Assembly (NCBI GenBank): GCA_027081065.1
Contig: JALWLW010000076.1
Location: 1 to 15,499 of the forward strand
Source: Campylobacteraceae bacterium
GTDB taxonomy: Bacteria; Campylobacterota; Campylobacteria; Campylobacterales; Sulfurovaceae
Reading direction: 5' to 3'
Length of the DNA: 15,499 bases
Part shown: positions 1 through 7,504 of the stretch, one piece after another
Layout of the letters: each line of letters begins with the position of its first letter
Position numbering within the stretch: the first letter of the stretch is position 1
Translations under genes and position numbers: made by a program
Notes under the pieces: generated by a model
What the model was told of the DNA's origin: nothing
What the model saw: only the letters and a program-made list of their open reading frames with translations
Databases searched by the model: none

Positions 1-2
1 AT

Positions 3-479
3 GAAAATATATATTTTGAAGATGAACGGAAAATGCTTTTTCAAGTATTGGAATCTTATTGTAAATCAAAATATTTGGTAAAATTTTCAGGTAACAACTC
101 TCAACCTTTTTTTAATAAAAATACCCAAATACTAAGTAAAACAAAACTTTATGAAAATATAGAAATCTATTTAGATGAAAATGAAAAAAAACAAGCAGAT
201 ATATTTATGTTGGCTTATGGTCAAAAGTGGAAGTTAAATATTTTATTAAATACACTTCAAAATATTAATCTATTTATTGAAAATAATAGAGATGATGATA
301 TTGATTTTGATGATTTTGAAGATGATTGTAATTTATTAGAATTAAAAAAAGTAATAAATAAAGAGGATTATGACTCTATTTTTAAAGATTTAGATTTTGA
401 TGATGAAATAGAGATTGAAGAGATAAACTTAATAGCAAAAAATCTAAAAAATCTTATATATCGTGAAGCAAATGAATAA
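3..479 (+). CDS. 3' part of an unrecognised gene rich in acidic residues (5' end outside window)
   Basis: I do not recognise this protein. The frame is open from the first complete codon at base 3, and the first internal ATG (33) has no obvious ribosome binding site, so I read it as the C-terminal part (at least 158 residues) of a gene starting upstream. The visible part has no signal peptide or membrane segment and looks cytoplasmic. It is rich in Asn, Lys and Ile, with a strongly acidic Asp/Glu/Phe stretch around bases 285-340 (repeated DDFD/FEDD-like units) and a second acidic stretch near 395-425. Its stop lies 8 bases inside the start of the receiver-HEPN gene, so the two are probably translationally coupled and work together. 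By position it could be the sensor or partner of that receiver protein, but no kinase motif is visible in the part present. Base composition is more AT-rich than the core genes downstream, as in transferred accessory DNA. Confidence 0.6.
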   Translation, partial: ENIYFEDERKMLFQVLESYCKSKYLVKFSGNNSQPFFNKNTQILSKTKLYENIEIYLDENEKKQADIFMLAYGQKWKLNILLNTLQNINLFIENNRDDDIDFDDFEDDCNLLELKKVINKEDYDSIFKDLDFDDEIEIEEINLIAKNLKNLIYREANE

Positions 480-2151
480 GCCTTTATTAATAGAATCAGA
501 TAATACACCAAAGAGTTTTAGAAAACTTTTCAAAGATAATATTATACATTTTCATTTTGCTAATAGTAAATATAATAATTTGGATAAATATATTTCAGAG
601 GATATTTTAGGAAAACTTAAAAAGAAAAACTTTGATATTATCTATATAAAAGATTCACTATCTTTGAATTATTTAGAGTTGTATGGATTAGTAGTTGCTC
701 ATCATATTAGGTTATCAGAAGAGCTAAAAAATACAAGATATATACCGATTATAATATTAAGTGATATTGACGGCTATACACTTAACAAACTCTCTCCACT
801 TGCTCGAATACTTTTTACAAAAAATATTTTTTTATCTTCAAATAGTAAAACGACCATTGAAACTTTTAATCAAAAAAAGTTTAAACAAAATCATGAATTT
901 AAATTTTTAAATCAACTAGAAATCCAAGCACCTGAAAAATCTACAAATCACAATATTGCTAATGAGTGGGCAATAGATAGGTGGGCAGAGTTTTTAAAGA
1001 TAAATGATTCAGAAGTTATCAATCAAAATAAAGAAAAAATAGCTTCAATGCTCTATTTTAAATATTTAAAAGCAAAATATCAAATAGTAAACTCTAGTGA
1101 TAAAATTATCTCTTCAAAAAAAAAAGGAAAAGTTTTATTTATAGATGATAAGGCAGATAAGGGTTGGAATGATATTTTAGAGCAAATTTTTCCAAAAGAT
1201 AAAAAAATTGATTATAAAGCTTTGGATTATAATTTTAAAGATAAGAAGGAATTAAATAACTATTCTTATTATCTAATTGATGAAAAGATAAAGAAAGTTA
1301 ATCCTGATGTAGTTGTTTTAGACCTTCGCCTTATAGCAAATGATAATAATGACGAAACAGATATTGATGATTTCATAGGCATAAAAATATTACAGAGAAT
1401 ACATAAAATAAATGCAGGTATTCAAGTAATTATGTTAACTGCGACAAGTAAAAGTACCATACTTGACAAGTTATATGATTATAAAATATTAGGCTATATA
1501 AAAAAAGAACATCCAAATGATATATCAATAGATACAATTTCAAATATTAATAAATTTATAAAGCTAGTTGATAAAGGTTTAGAGAAACAGTATTTAAAAG
1601 AGGTTTGGAAAACTTCAGAAGATATTTTAGAGTTAAATTTATCAAAAGAGATAAATTTTGAAGTCAAATCAGTATTTGAAATATTAGATAGTAGTATGGG
1701 AAATAAATTTAACTATGCTATATTTGCTATTTTTAAATGTATTGAGATAGTAACTTCTTTATATATTAAAGAAAAAGATAAAAAAGCTTATTGGAGAGAT
1801 AATAATACAATAGTACAAAATACTAGATATTATCAATATAGAAAAAAAGAGATAATAACAGATTTAGAACATATTAAAAGTGAAAATAATAAGTTTTATA
1901 GGGGGCAGGGTAATATATCTGTTGAAAATAAAATTAGAGCTATTATGCATAATAAGTTAGGTCTTACATCTGATGATATACATAGTCAAATAAAATGTAT
2001 AGTTTGTGTAAGAAATTATATTATACATCAAGATAAAGAATATGATGATAAAGATTTTTGTAAGAAAGTAATTGAACGGAAAATATCAAAAGAACAACTA
2101 ATTAAATGGTTCGAAATGCTTCAAACCATTTTACAAAAGATAAAAAAATGA
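472..2151 (+). CDS. Receiver-domain protein with C-terminal HEPN-like domain
   Basis: A cytoplasmic 559-residue protein. Residues about 220-350 form a recognisable receiver domain with the phosphorylation machinery intact: acidic pair D225/D226, phospho-acceptor D284 in a VLDLRL strand, T323 in a MLTAT strand and K344 in a YIKKE strand. The first ~130 residues have the same strand/helix rhythm (YIKD, IIILSD) and may be a degenerate second receiver. The C-terminal ~200 residues are helical and contain R514-N-Y-I-I-H519, the R-x4-H signature of HEPN domains, many of which are RNases. There is no DNA-binding output domain, so this is not a classical transcription factor. I chose ATG 472 over the upstream GTG at 463; it overlaps the preceding gene by 8 bases. 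The stop overlaps the WYL gene start as ATGA. Inferred role: a phosphorylation-gated RNase or toxin-like effector. The HEPN call rests on the motif and helical context only. Confidence 0.7.
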   Translation: MNKPLLIESDNTPKSFRKLFKDNIIHFHFANSKYNNLDKYISEDILGKLKKKNFDIIYIKDSLSLNYLELYGLVVAHHIRLSEELKNTRYIPIIILSDIDGYTLNKLSPLARILFTKNIFLSSNSKTTIETFNQKKFKQNHEFKFLNQLEIQAPEKSTNHNIANEWAIDRWAEFLKINDSEVINQNKEKIASMLYFKYLKAKYQIVNSSDKIISSKKKGKVLFIDDKADKGWNDILEQIFPKDKKIDYKALDYNFKDKKELNNYSYYLIDEKIKKVNPDVVVLDLRLIANDNNDETDIDDFIGIKILQRIHKINAGIQVIMLTATSKSTILDKLYDYKILGYIKKEHPNDISIDTISNINKFIKLVDKGLEKQYLKEVWKTSEDILELNLSKEINFEVKSVFEILDSSMGNKFNYAIFAIFKCIEIVTSLYIKEKDKKAYWRDNNTIVQNTRYYQYRKKEIITDLEHIKSENNKFYRGQGNISVENKIRAIMHNKLGLTSDDIHSQIKCIVCVRNYIIHQDKEYDDKDFCKKVIERKISKEQLIKWFEMLQTILQKIKK

Positions 2152-3101
2152 CAAATCAAACCCAAAGAGTCCTAGAACTCCTAAAACGCTTCAATAACGG
2201 TCAAAAAGTCTGCATAGAGAGTTTAAAAAATGATATTTTATGGGAAAACAAAAGTGAAAAGACAATTAGACGAGATTTAGATGTTATAAAAGAGGTTTTT
2301 CCTAACTCTTTTGAGTTAATTCGTGGCGAGAAAGGGTGCTATAAAGCCATTACTAAAAAAGCTTTTGACCAATTTTTAGATGAGCGAAATTTATCACTTC
2401 TAATTCAAACTTTTAGTATAGCTCAACGAAGTGACCTTTTTAAAAGCCTTGATATAGATACTTCAACAAAGTCTATTATAGAGCATAAATTAAAAGAGAC
2501 AAAAAAGCTTTATGAGTTTAAAACAAAACCTTTTGAGTCTAAAAAAGATAACTACACTATGATGAAAGAGCTTGAAAAAGCTATCTATTATCAAAAGTAC
2601 ATAAGCATAAACTATATGGTAAAAGAGAGAGTTGAAGAGTATGAGGTCAAACCGTATAAAATAGTTTTTATGAATGAAAACTTCTATTTGGCTTGTGAAG
2701 TAGAGGCTTATAATTTCTCTTTTTCACTCTATAGAATTTCTAAAATAAAAGAGATAAAAGATAGTTCAAAAACTTTTCATAAAAATCGTGAAATAGAAGA
2801 CTTTATAAAATATATGCAGACACCTTTTGCACGATACCAAGAGGGATTTAGAAAGTATCTTATAGAGGTGGTTTTAGAAGTAGATGAATCTAAGGCTTTC
2901 TACTTTAAATCAAAAAAGTTTTTGAGTTCTCAGCAGATATTGAAAACAAAAGAGAATGGAAATTTACTGATTTCTTATCATGTTACACAAGAGAAAGAGA
3001 TAGAAGAGCTGATTAAAAGATGGTTGCCTTATGTGAAAGTTGTTGAGCCTTTGAGTTTGAAAGAGAAGATTGAGGGGGAGTTGAGAGGATATTTAGGGTA
3101 A
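2148..3101 (+). CDS. HTH-WYL domain transcriptional regulator (first copy)
   Basis: A 317-residue regulator of the HTH-WYL-WCX family. Residues about 1-65 are a winged helix with the recognition segment SEKTIRRDLDVIKEVF. Residues about 130-215 match a WYL ligand-binding domain (VKPYKIVFMNENFYLACE, then SLYRISKIKEI). Residues about 225-305 match the WCX extension, ending in the KEIEELIKRWLPYVKVVEPLSL block. I start it at ATG 2148, not at an in-frame ATG at 2106 lying inside the previous gene: 2148 gives the usual N-terminus and an ATGA overlap with the upstream stop. Proteins of this family are known to regulate defence systems such as CBASS and BREX and to sense nucleic acid or nucleotide ligands. 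Being last in the cassette, it probably controls that cassette. It is homologous along its whole length to the second WYL protein in this window. Confidence 0.88.
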   Translation: MTNQTQRVLELLKRFNNGQKVCIESLKNDILWENKSEKTIRRDLDVIKEVFPNSFELIRGEKGCYKAITKKAFDQFLDERNLSLLIQTFSIAQRSDLFKSLDIDTSTKSIIEHKLKETKKLYEFKTKPFESKKDNYTMMKELEKAIYYQKYISINYMVKERVEEYEVKPYKIVFMNENFYLACEVEAYNFSFSLYRISKIKEIKDSSKTFHKNREIEDFIKYMQTPFARYQEGFRKYLIEVVLEVDESKAFYFKSKKFLSSQQILKTKENGNLLISYHVTQEKEIEELIKRWLPYVKVVEPLSLKEKIEGELRGYLG

Positions 3102-3158
3102 ACTTAATGAATACCTATTAGAACAACAACTCTTTTTAAAATTAGTACTCCTATATTA

Positions 3159-3184
3159 GGTTACGAAGCTGGAACTTCATAACC
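3159..3184. terminator. Hairpin between convergent WYL gene and pnp (possible terminator or REP-like element)
   Basis: GGTTA-c-GAAG pairs with CTTC-a-TAACC around a six-base loop, giving nine pairs with one mismatch. It lies in the 98-base gap between the convergent WYL and pnp genes, where a shared terminator is expected. There is no clean T-tract immediately after the stem on either strand, so intrinsic termination is doubtful. The motif could instead be a small dispersed palindrome. Confidence 0.4.
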
Positions 3185-3199
3185 AATAAATAAAAAACA

Positions 3200-5332
3200 T
3201 TAAAGTAAATAAGCAGGAGTACAAAGCTCTACTTTCTTACCTTTTTGCTCCATAACAATAATATCAATAGCATCACCAACATTATATCGCTCACCAAGGT
3301 TATTAACACGCTCTTTAGCAACTTTAGAGATATGAAGTAAGGCATCAAAACCATCTGGCATCTCTATAAACATACCAAACTCAACTATCTTCTTAATTTT
3401 ACCTGCGTATTGTTTGTTAACTTCATATACCATCTGTTTTTTAACTGGTACAGAAGTAATAGCATCTATAAACTCTTTTGCTCCATTAACATCTTCTTTG
3501 GAGGAACCTGTAATTTTAACAGCATTGGTATCACGATCAATGTCAATACTTACACCATACTCTTCTATAATCTCACGAATGGTTCCTCCACCCTTACCAA
3601 TGATAGCAGGAACATGACTACCATCTACAGAGAACTCTACAGTAGAAGGTAAAGCTTTACTTGATGGCATGGTTTTAAGAGACTCTTCCATTATATTTAA
3701 AATATGAAGTCTTCCCTCTTTTGCTTGGTAGAGTGCCTCTTTTAAAACATCTGCTTCTATTCCCCCAAGTTTAATATCCATCTGCATAGCTGTTACACCA
3801 TCTTGGGTACCTGTGATTTTAAAATCCATATCACCATCATGGTCTTCTAGTCCCATAATATCAGTAAGAACACAATTTTTTGTACCATCAGTTACCAGTC
3901 CCATTGCGATACCAGCAACAAGCTTAGAAGTCTCTACCTCTGCAGCTCTAAGAGCTAAAGAACCACCACATACCGTTGCCATAGATGAAGAACCATTTGA
4001 CTCTAAAATCTCAGAAACCAAACGTACTGTTCCATCTCTATTTAAATCAAGTGTCGGCTCTAAACCTCTTTTTCCAAGATTACCATGACCCAACTCTCTA
4101 CGACCTGGAGCTCTGGCTGGTTTTGCTTCACCCACTGAAAAACCAGGAAAGTTGTAATGAACCATAAATGTTTCATATAATGCACTTTTTGTACCTATAA
4201 GATCATATGACTGAGCAGCTTTCATGTCACCAAGTGTTGCTGTAACTAAAGCTTGTGTCTGACCACGAGTAAAGAGACAAGAACCATGAACCGAAGGTAA
4301 AATATTGATATCAATATCAATAGGACGAACTTCATTTAAAGCTCTTCCATCTGCTCGAACTGATTTGTCTAGAATAAGTGAACGAACCACAGATTTTTTA
4401 TAGGCTTCTAACATTTTAGAAACCAACTCTTTATCTGCTTCTTCACCTTTAGCTTCTAAAGCTTCCATAATGGTTGTTCGTACATCTTTTAAAGCTTGAC
4501 TTCTCTCACTCTTAGCCATAGACTGAACTGCTAAAGAGACAGCCTCTGCATAGTTCTCTTCTATAAATTTATATAAGTCATCATCTGCTTTATCTTCTGC
4601 AACCTCTACAGCAATTTCCTCTTTTTTAGCTATTTTAAAATCATTTTCATATGCTGATGATGCTACTTCTATAGCTGTTTGAGCAATATCAATAATCTCT
4701 AAAAGTTCATCTTCTTCAAGCTCATTAGTCTGCTGAACATGCTCCTCTTGCGTTGCATGAACACACATCTCTATCATTAAGATATCTGAACCAGACCCAA
4801 CTACCAAAAGGTCTAAAGAAGAATCTTCTTGCTCTAAAAGTGTTGGATTGATTAATACTTCATCTCCAATCTTACCTAAGCGAACAGCTGCTACTACTTG
4901 ATTAATTGGAATATCAGAAGTATAAAGTGCTGCAGACGCTGCATGCATAGCTGCTACTTGCATATCTACAGCTGGATCTGAACTTAAAACTGTAATACTA
5001 ATCACCACAGGATTATGAAATCCTTTAGGAAAAAGTGGTCTTAAACTTCTGTCAACTATTCTTGAAGTCAACGTCTCAAAATCACCTGGCTTAGTCTCTC
5101 TTTTTATGAATCCACCAGGGATTTTTGCTGCTGCATAAGTCTTTTCAACATATTGAACAGTTAAAGGCAAAAAATCTTCATCAACTGGTTTTGGGTCAAT
5201 GGCTACAGCTGCTAAAAGCACAGCATCTCCACAATGGTAAAGAACAGCTCCACTTGCTTGTTTTGCTACTTTATTAAATTGATATCGCTCTTCTAGGTTG
5301 TTACAACTCACTACTATATTTTGTTCATTCAT
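3200..5332 (-). CDS. pnp: Polyribonucleotide nucleotidyltransferase (PNPase)
   Basis: A 710-residue PNPase, which degrades RNA 3' to 5' by phosphorolysis, releasing nucleoside diphosphates; it acts as a trimer in the cytoplasm. Domain order is complete: first RNase PH-like core from about residue 12, an alpha-helical linker, a second RNase PH core holding the catalytic acidic segment (DHDGDMDFK, the equivalent of the E. coli Asp486/Asp492 region), a KH domain near 567-625 with the GKGG loop, and an S1 domain from about 634 to the end. The C-terminus is short and lacks the long RNase E-binding tail of gammaproteobacterial enzymes. The ATG overlaps the upstream phosphoribosyltransferase gene by 8 bases, indicating translational coupling, and pnp is the last gene of the purD operon. 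Small + strand frames inside it are shadows. Confidence 0.98.
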   Translation of the reverse strand: MNEQNIVVSCNNLEERYQFNKVAKQASGAVLYHCGDAVLLAAVAIDPKPVDEDFLPLTVQYVEKTYAAAKIPGGFIKRETKPGDFETLTSRIVDRSLRPLFPKGFHNPVVISITVLSSDPAVDMQVAAMHAASAALYTSDIPINQVVAAVRLGKIGDEVLINPTLLEQEDSSLDLLVVGSGSDILMIEMCVHATQEEHVQQTNELEEDELLEIIDIAQTAIEVASSAYENDFKIAKKEEIAVEVAEDKADDDLYKFIEENYAEAVSLAVQSMAKSERSQALKDVRTTIMEALEAKGEEADKELVSKMLEAYKKSVVRSLILDKSVRADGRALNEVRPIDIDINILPSVHGSCLFTRGQTQALVTATLGDMKAAQSYDLIGTKSALYETFMVHYNFPGFSVGEAKPARAPGRRELGHGNLGKRGLEPTLDLNRDGTVRLVSEILESNGSSSMATVCGGSLALRAAEVETSKLVAGIAMGLVTDGTKNCVLTDIMGLEDHDGDMDFKITGTQDGVTAMQMDIKLGGIEADVLKEALYQAKEGRLHILNIMEESLKTMPSSKALPSTVEFSVDGSHVPAIIGKGGGTIREIIEEYGVSIDIDRDTNAVKITGSSKEDVNGAKEFIDAITSVPVKKQMVYEVNKQYAGKIKKIVEFGMFIEMPDGFDALLHISKVAKERVNNLGERYNVGDAIDIIVMEQKGKKVELCTPAYLL

Positions 5333-6020
5333 TATCTATCTTTCCTTTTTCATATGTATTCATTACATTTCTCATTATTTTATCTATCTCTTCAAAATTA
5401 AAGGGTTCTAACTCTTCGTAGTAATAATCTACAGAGATATAATCATCTATCTTATGTGGGCAAAAAATATTGTCACAAATAGTCAATAAACTTTTATAAA
5501 CAACATTGTCTAAAATAGGAACAGCTATAAAGATATTTTTTGCTCCTAAAGATATGGCTGTCTTAACAGCCGACATCATCGTTAACCCTGTCTCCACACA
5601 CTCATCGGTCAATATAACATATTTGTCATTTAAATCTTGTAACTCCAATCCATAACGATATTTATCTATATGACTTAAAATATTTTCTTTATATTTAATA
5701 TACGCTTCTGCATAAATATAATCTTTTGAGATATTAAAGGCAGTGGTCAATGCTTTATGAATAATAACCTCTTCAGTCTCTCCAACCATGGCAATGGTTA
5801 GCTCTTTGTTAACATTAGAGTAGATAGGTTCAGTTAAAAGAATATCCATAGAACAGCCAATTTTCTTAGCAATCTGCTCAGCAAAATAGACCCCACCTTC
5901 ACTAACAGATAAAACAATAATATTATCTAAAGTAGTGACATCTAGAGAAAATTCAGTAATCAACTGTTCTGATGCATCTTTCCTATTCTTAAAAAGTATC
6001 TGGTTTTTTTCTTCTGTCAT
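5325..6020 (-). CDS. Phosphoribosyltransferase-family protein
   Basis: A cytoplasmic protein of 231 residues with a type I phosphoribosyltransferase fold. The PRPP-binding loop is visible as VILTDECVETGLTM (D139, E140, T144, G145), a strand followed by the acidic pair and the TG turn typical of the family. An earlier SVSEGGVYFAEQIAKKIG segment (about residues 38-55) matches the pyrophosphate-binding loop and following helix. The substrate cannot be read from sequence, and regulatory non-catalytic members are also known. The start ATG lies 16 bases after the MCE gene stop. Its own stop overlaps pnp. A nucleotide-related gene between an envelope lipid-transport gene and an RNA-decay gene, in an operon headed by purD (which uses the PRPP-derived phosphoribosylamine), is a coherent but unproven link. 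Confidence 0.85.
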   Translation of the reverse strand: MTEEKNQILFKNRKDASEQLITEFSLDVTTLDNIIVLSVSEGGVYFAEQIAKKIGCSMDILLTEPIYSNVNKELTIAMVGETEEVIIHKALTTAFNISKDYIYAEAYIKYKENILSHIDKYRYGLELQDLNDKYVILTDECVETGLTMMSAVKTAISLGAKNIFIAVPILDNVVYKSLLTICDNIFCPHKIDDYISVDYYYEELEPFNFEEIDKIMRNVMNTYEKGKIDNE

Positions 6021-6036
6021 CTCTATCTTTTATTAT

Positions 6037-7500
6037 TTAATTAGCTGAACTTGCAGCAGTTCCTAAAAGGTTTTTTAAATCATTATCAACAAAACTAACA
6101 CCTAAACCAGCAGACATACTGTTTGCTTTACTATTCAAGATATTGTTTGCACTTACATAGGCATTTATATGTTTAAAAAACTGATAACGCATGGTTGTGG
6201 TTAAGTTTAAATTATCTCCACGTATATCATTAACAGCATTAAAGTCAAACATGTTTGCACTAACCTTTAAAGTATCATTAAGAGCAAAATAGTCTATACC
6301 AAAACCACCTTGTCCTTCTATAAGACCTACCCTAAATAGTAAATCATCAAAACGTTTACCATATTGTGCAGAGAGTAAAAAGTCGCCACTCTCATGTTTT
6401 TTATTTCCTGCATATCCTTGTGCAAATTTTGAATCAGCTTCAAAACTAGGTCCAGATGTTACACCAAGCATATAATAACGAGTAGGATCTGGCTTAAGCG
6501 TTAAGTTTAAATGGGACTTTGAGTAACCACCATCATCATAAACTTCATCTGATCTCATCTCTACATGTAGTTCACTTTTAATCATACCATCCAAGTATTT
6601 GTCAACTTTCTGCATGGTTTCAGTACTTTCTGAAAAGAAGCCATCAACTGAAGTTAATGCACTAGAAAGTTTATCTTTATTACCATCTATTGTATCATTC
6701 AAGTTATCTTCAAGTTTTACAAACTTATCTATTGCTGTTGGAAGCTTTGAATCTAATGTAGAGCTTACACCCTCAAGATATTTTGTAATAGCATCTAGCC
6801 TAGCCATTATTTGAGGTAAATCTTTATTAATTCCTTTACCAACTTTTGAAAACTCTTGTGAGGTTGTACTTATCTCATCACTCATATTTGCAAATTTATT
6901 AATAGTATTATTTGTATTAGTAAGAATCTCATGAATGGTTTGGTTATCTTCTTTTGAAATAGAAGCCAATAATTCAGAGAACTCTCTTAAATTAGCTAAA
7001 GTATCTTGAATATCACTCTTACCACCACTGTTAAAAATATCTCTTATATCATGTACTAAAAATTTTATCTCTTGAAATGCTTCATCTGCTGCAGTTGATG
7101 CATCAGCGATAGAAGAGACCTTCTCCTCTTTTGCTAATAGAGCATTTGGCTTTAAAGTTTCTGTAGAGTGACCTGGTTTAATATCTAAAAACTTTCCACC
7201 TAAAAGAGAGTCTTGAGAGATAACTATAATAGAGTCTAAAGGAATTTTAACTCCCTCATCAATCATCAGTTTAGTAACTACATCATTATCTAAAAGAGTA
7301 ACCTTTTCAACATAACCAATATCAACACCTTTTAGTTTAACTTTTGCTTTATCTTTCAGACCTGAGCCATCATTAATCTTTGCAGAGATAGAGTAACTCT
7401 TTTTAAACAAATTATCAAAACTACTCAATTGAGAGAGTAAGCCAAAAAGAAAAAAGAGTGACAATGTAATAAAAAGACCAACTTTCGCTTCTGTTTTCAT
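6037..7500 (-). CDS. MCE-domain (MlaD-like) lipid transport protein with beta-barrel-like C-terminus
   Basis: A 487-residue envelope protein. Residues 7-24 form one hydrophobic N-terminal inner-membrane anchor. Residues about 36-112 are a single MCE domain (GSGLKDKAKVKLKGVDIGYV, then DSLLGGKFLDIKPG), the phospholipid-transport module of MlaD. Residues about 125-305 are helical with heptad character, and would form the tube or coiled coil of an MCE ring. Residues 308-487 differ in character: roughly ten alternating amphipathic strands with aromatic edges, resembling an outer-membrane beta-barrel. The whole could span from inner to outer membrane, as reported for Veillonella MlaD. I start it at ATG 7500 instead of the in-frame ATG 54 bases upstream, because MKTEAKVGLF places the anchor normally and an AAGG precedes it. 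It begins 4 bases after the lptD stop. Confidence 0.85.
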   Translation of the reverse strand: MKTEAKVGLFITLSLFFLFGLLSQLSSFDNLFKKSYSISAKINDGSGLKDKAKVKLKGVDIGYVEKVTLLDNDVVTKLMIDEGVKIPLDSIIVISQDSLLGGKFLDIKPGHSTETLKPNALLAKEEKVSSIADASTAADEAFQEIKFLVHDIRDIFNSGGKSDIQDTLANLREFSELLASISKEDNQTIHEILTNTNNTINKFANMSDEISTTSQEFSKVGKGINKDLPQIMARLDAITKYLEGVSSTLDSKLPTAIDKFVKLEDNLNDTIDGNKDKLSSALTSVDGFFSESTETMQKVDKYLDGMIKSELHVEMRSDEVYDDGGYSKSHLNLTLKPDPTRYYMLGVTSGPSFEADSKFAQGYAGNKKHESGDFLLSAQYGKRFDDLLFRVGLIEGQGGFGIDYFALNDTLKVSANMFDFNAVNDIRGDNLNLTTTMRYQFFKHINAYVSANNILNSKANSMSAGLGVSFVDNDLKNLLGTAASSAN

Positions 7501-7504
7501 AGTT

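Noticed and set aside
285..340. Possible low-complexity repeat in the acidic stretch of the first gene
   Set aside because: The GATGATTTTGA-like units are imperfect and explained by an Asp/Phe-rich protein segment, not by a DNA repeat element.
2106..2147. Upstream ATG extension of the first WYL gene
   Set aside because: It adds 14 residues without family match inside the preceding gene; the ATGA overlap at 2148 is the better start.
3410..4167. Several + strand frames inside pnp
   Set aside because: They are antisense shadows of a well-supported conserved coding sequence, with no family match.
6599..6814. 71-codon + strand frame inside the MCE gene
   Set aside because: Antisense shadow of the coiled-coil coding region.
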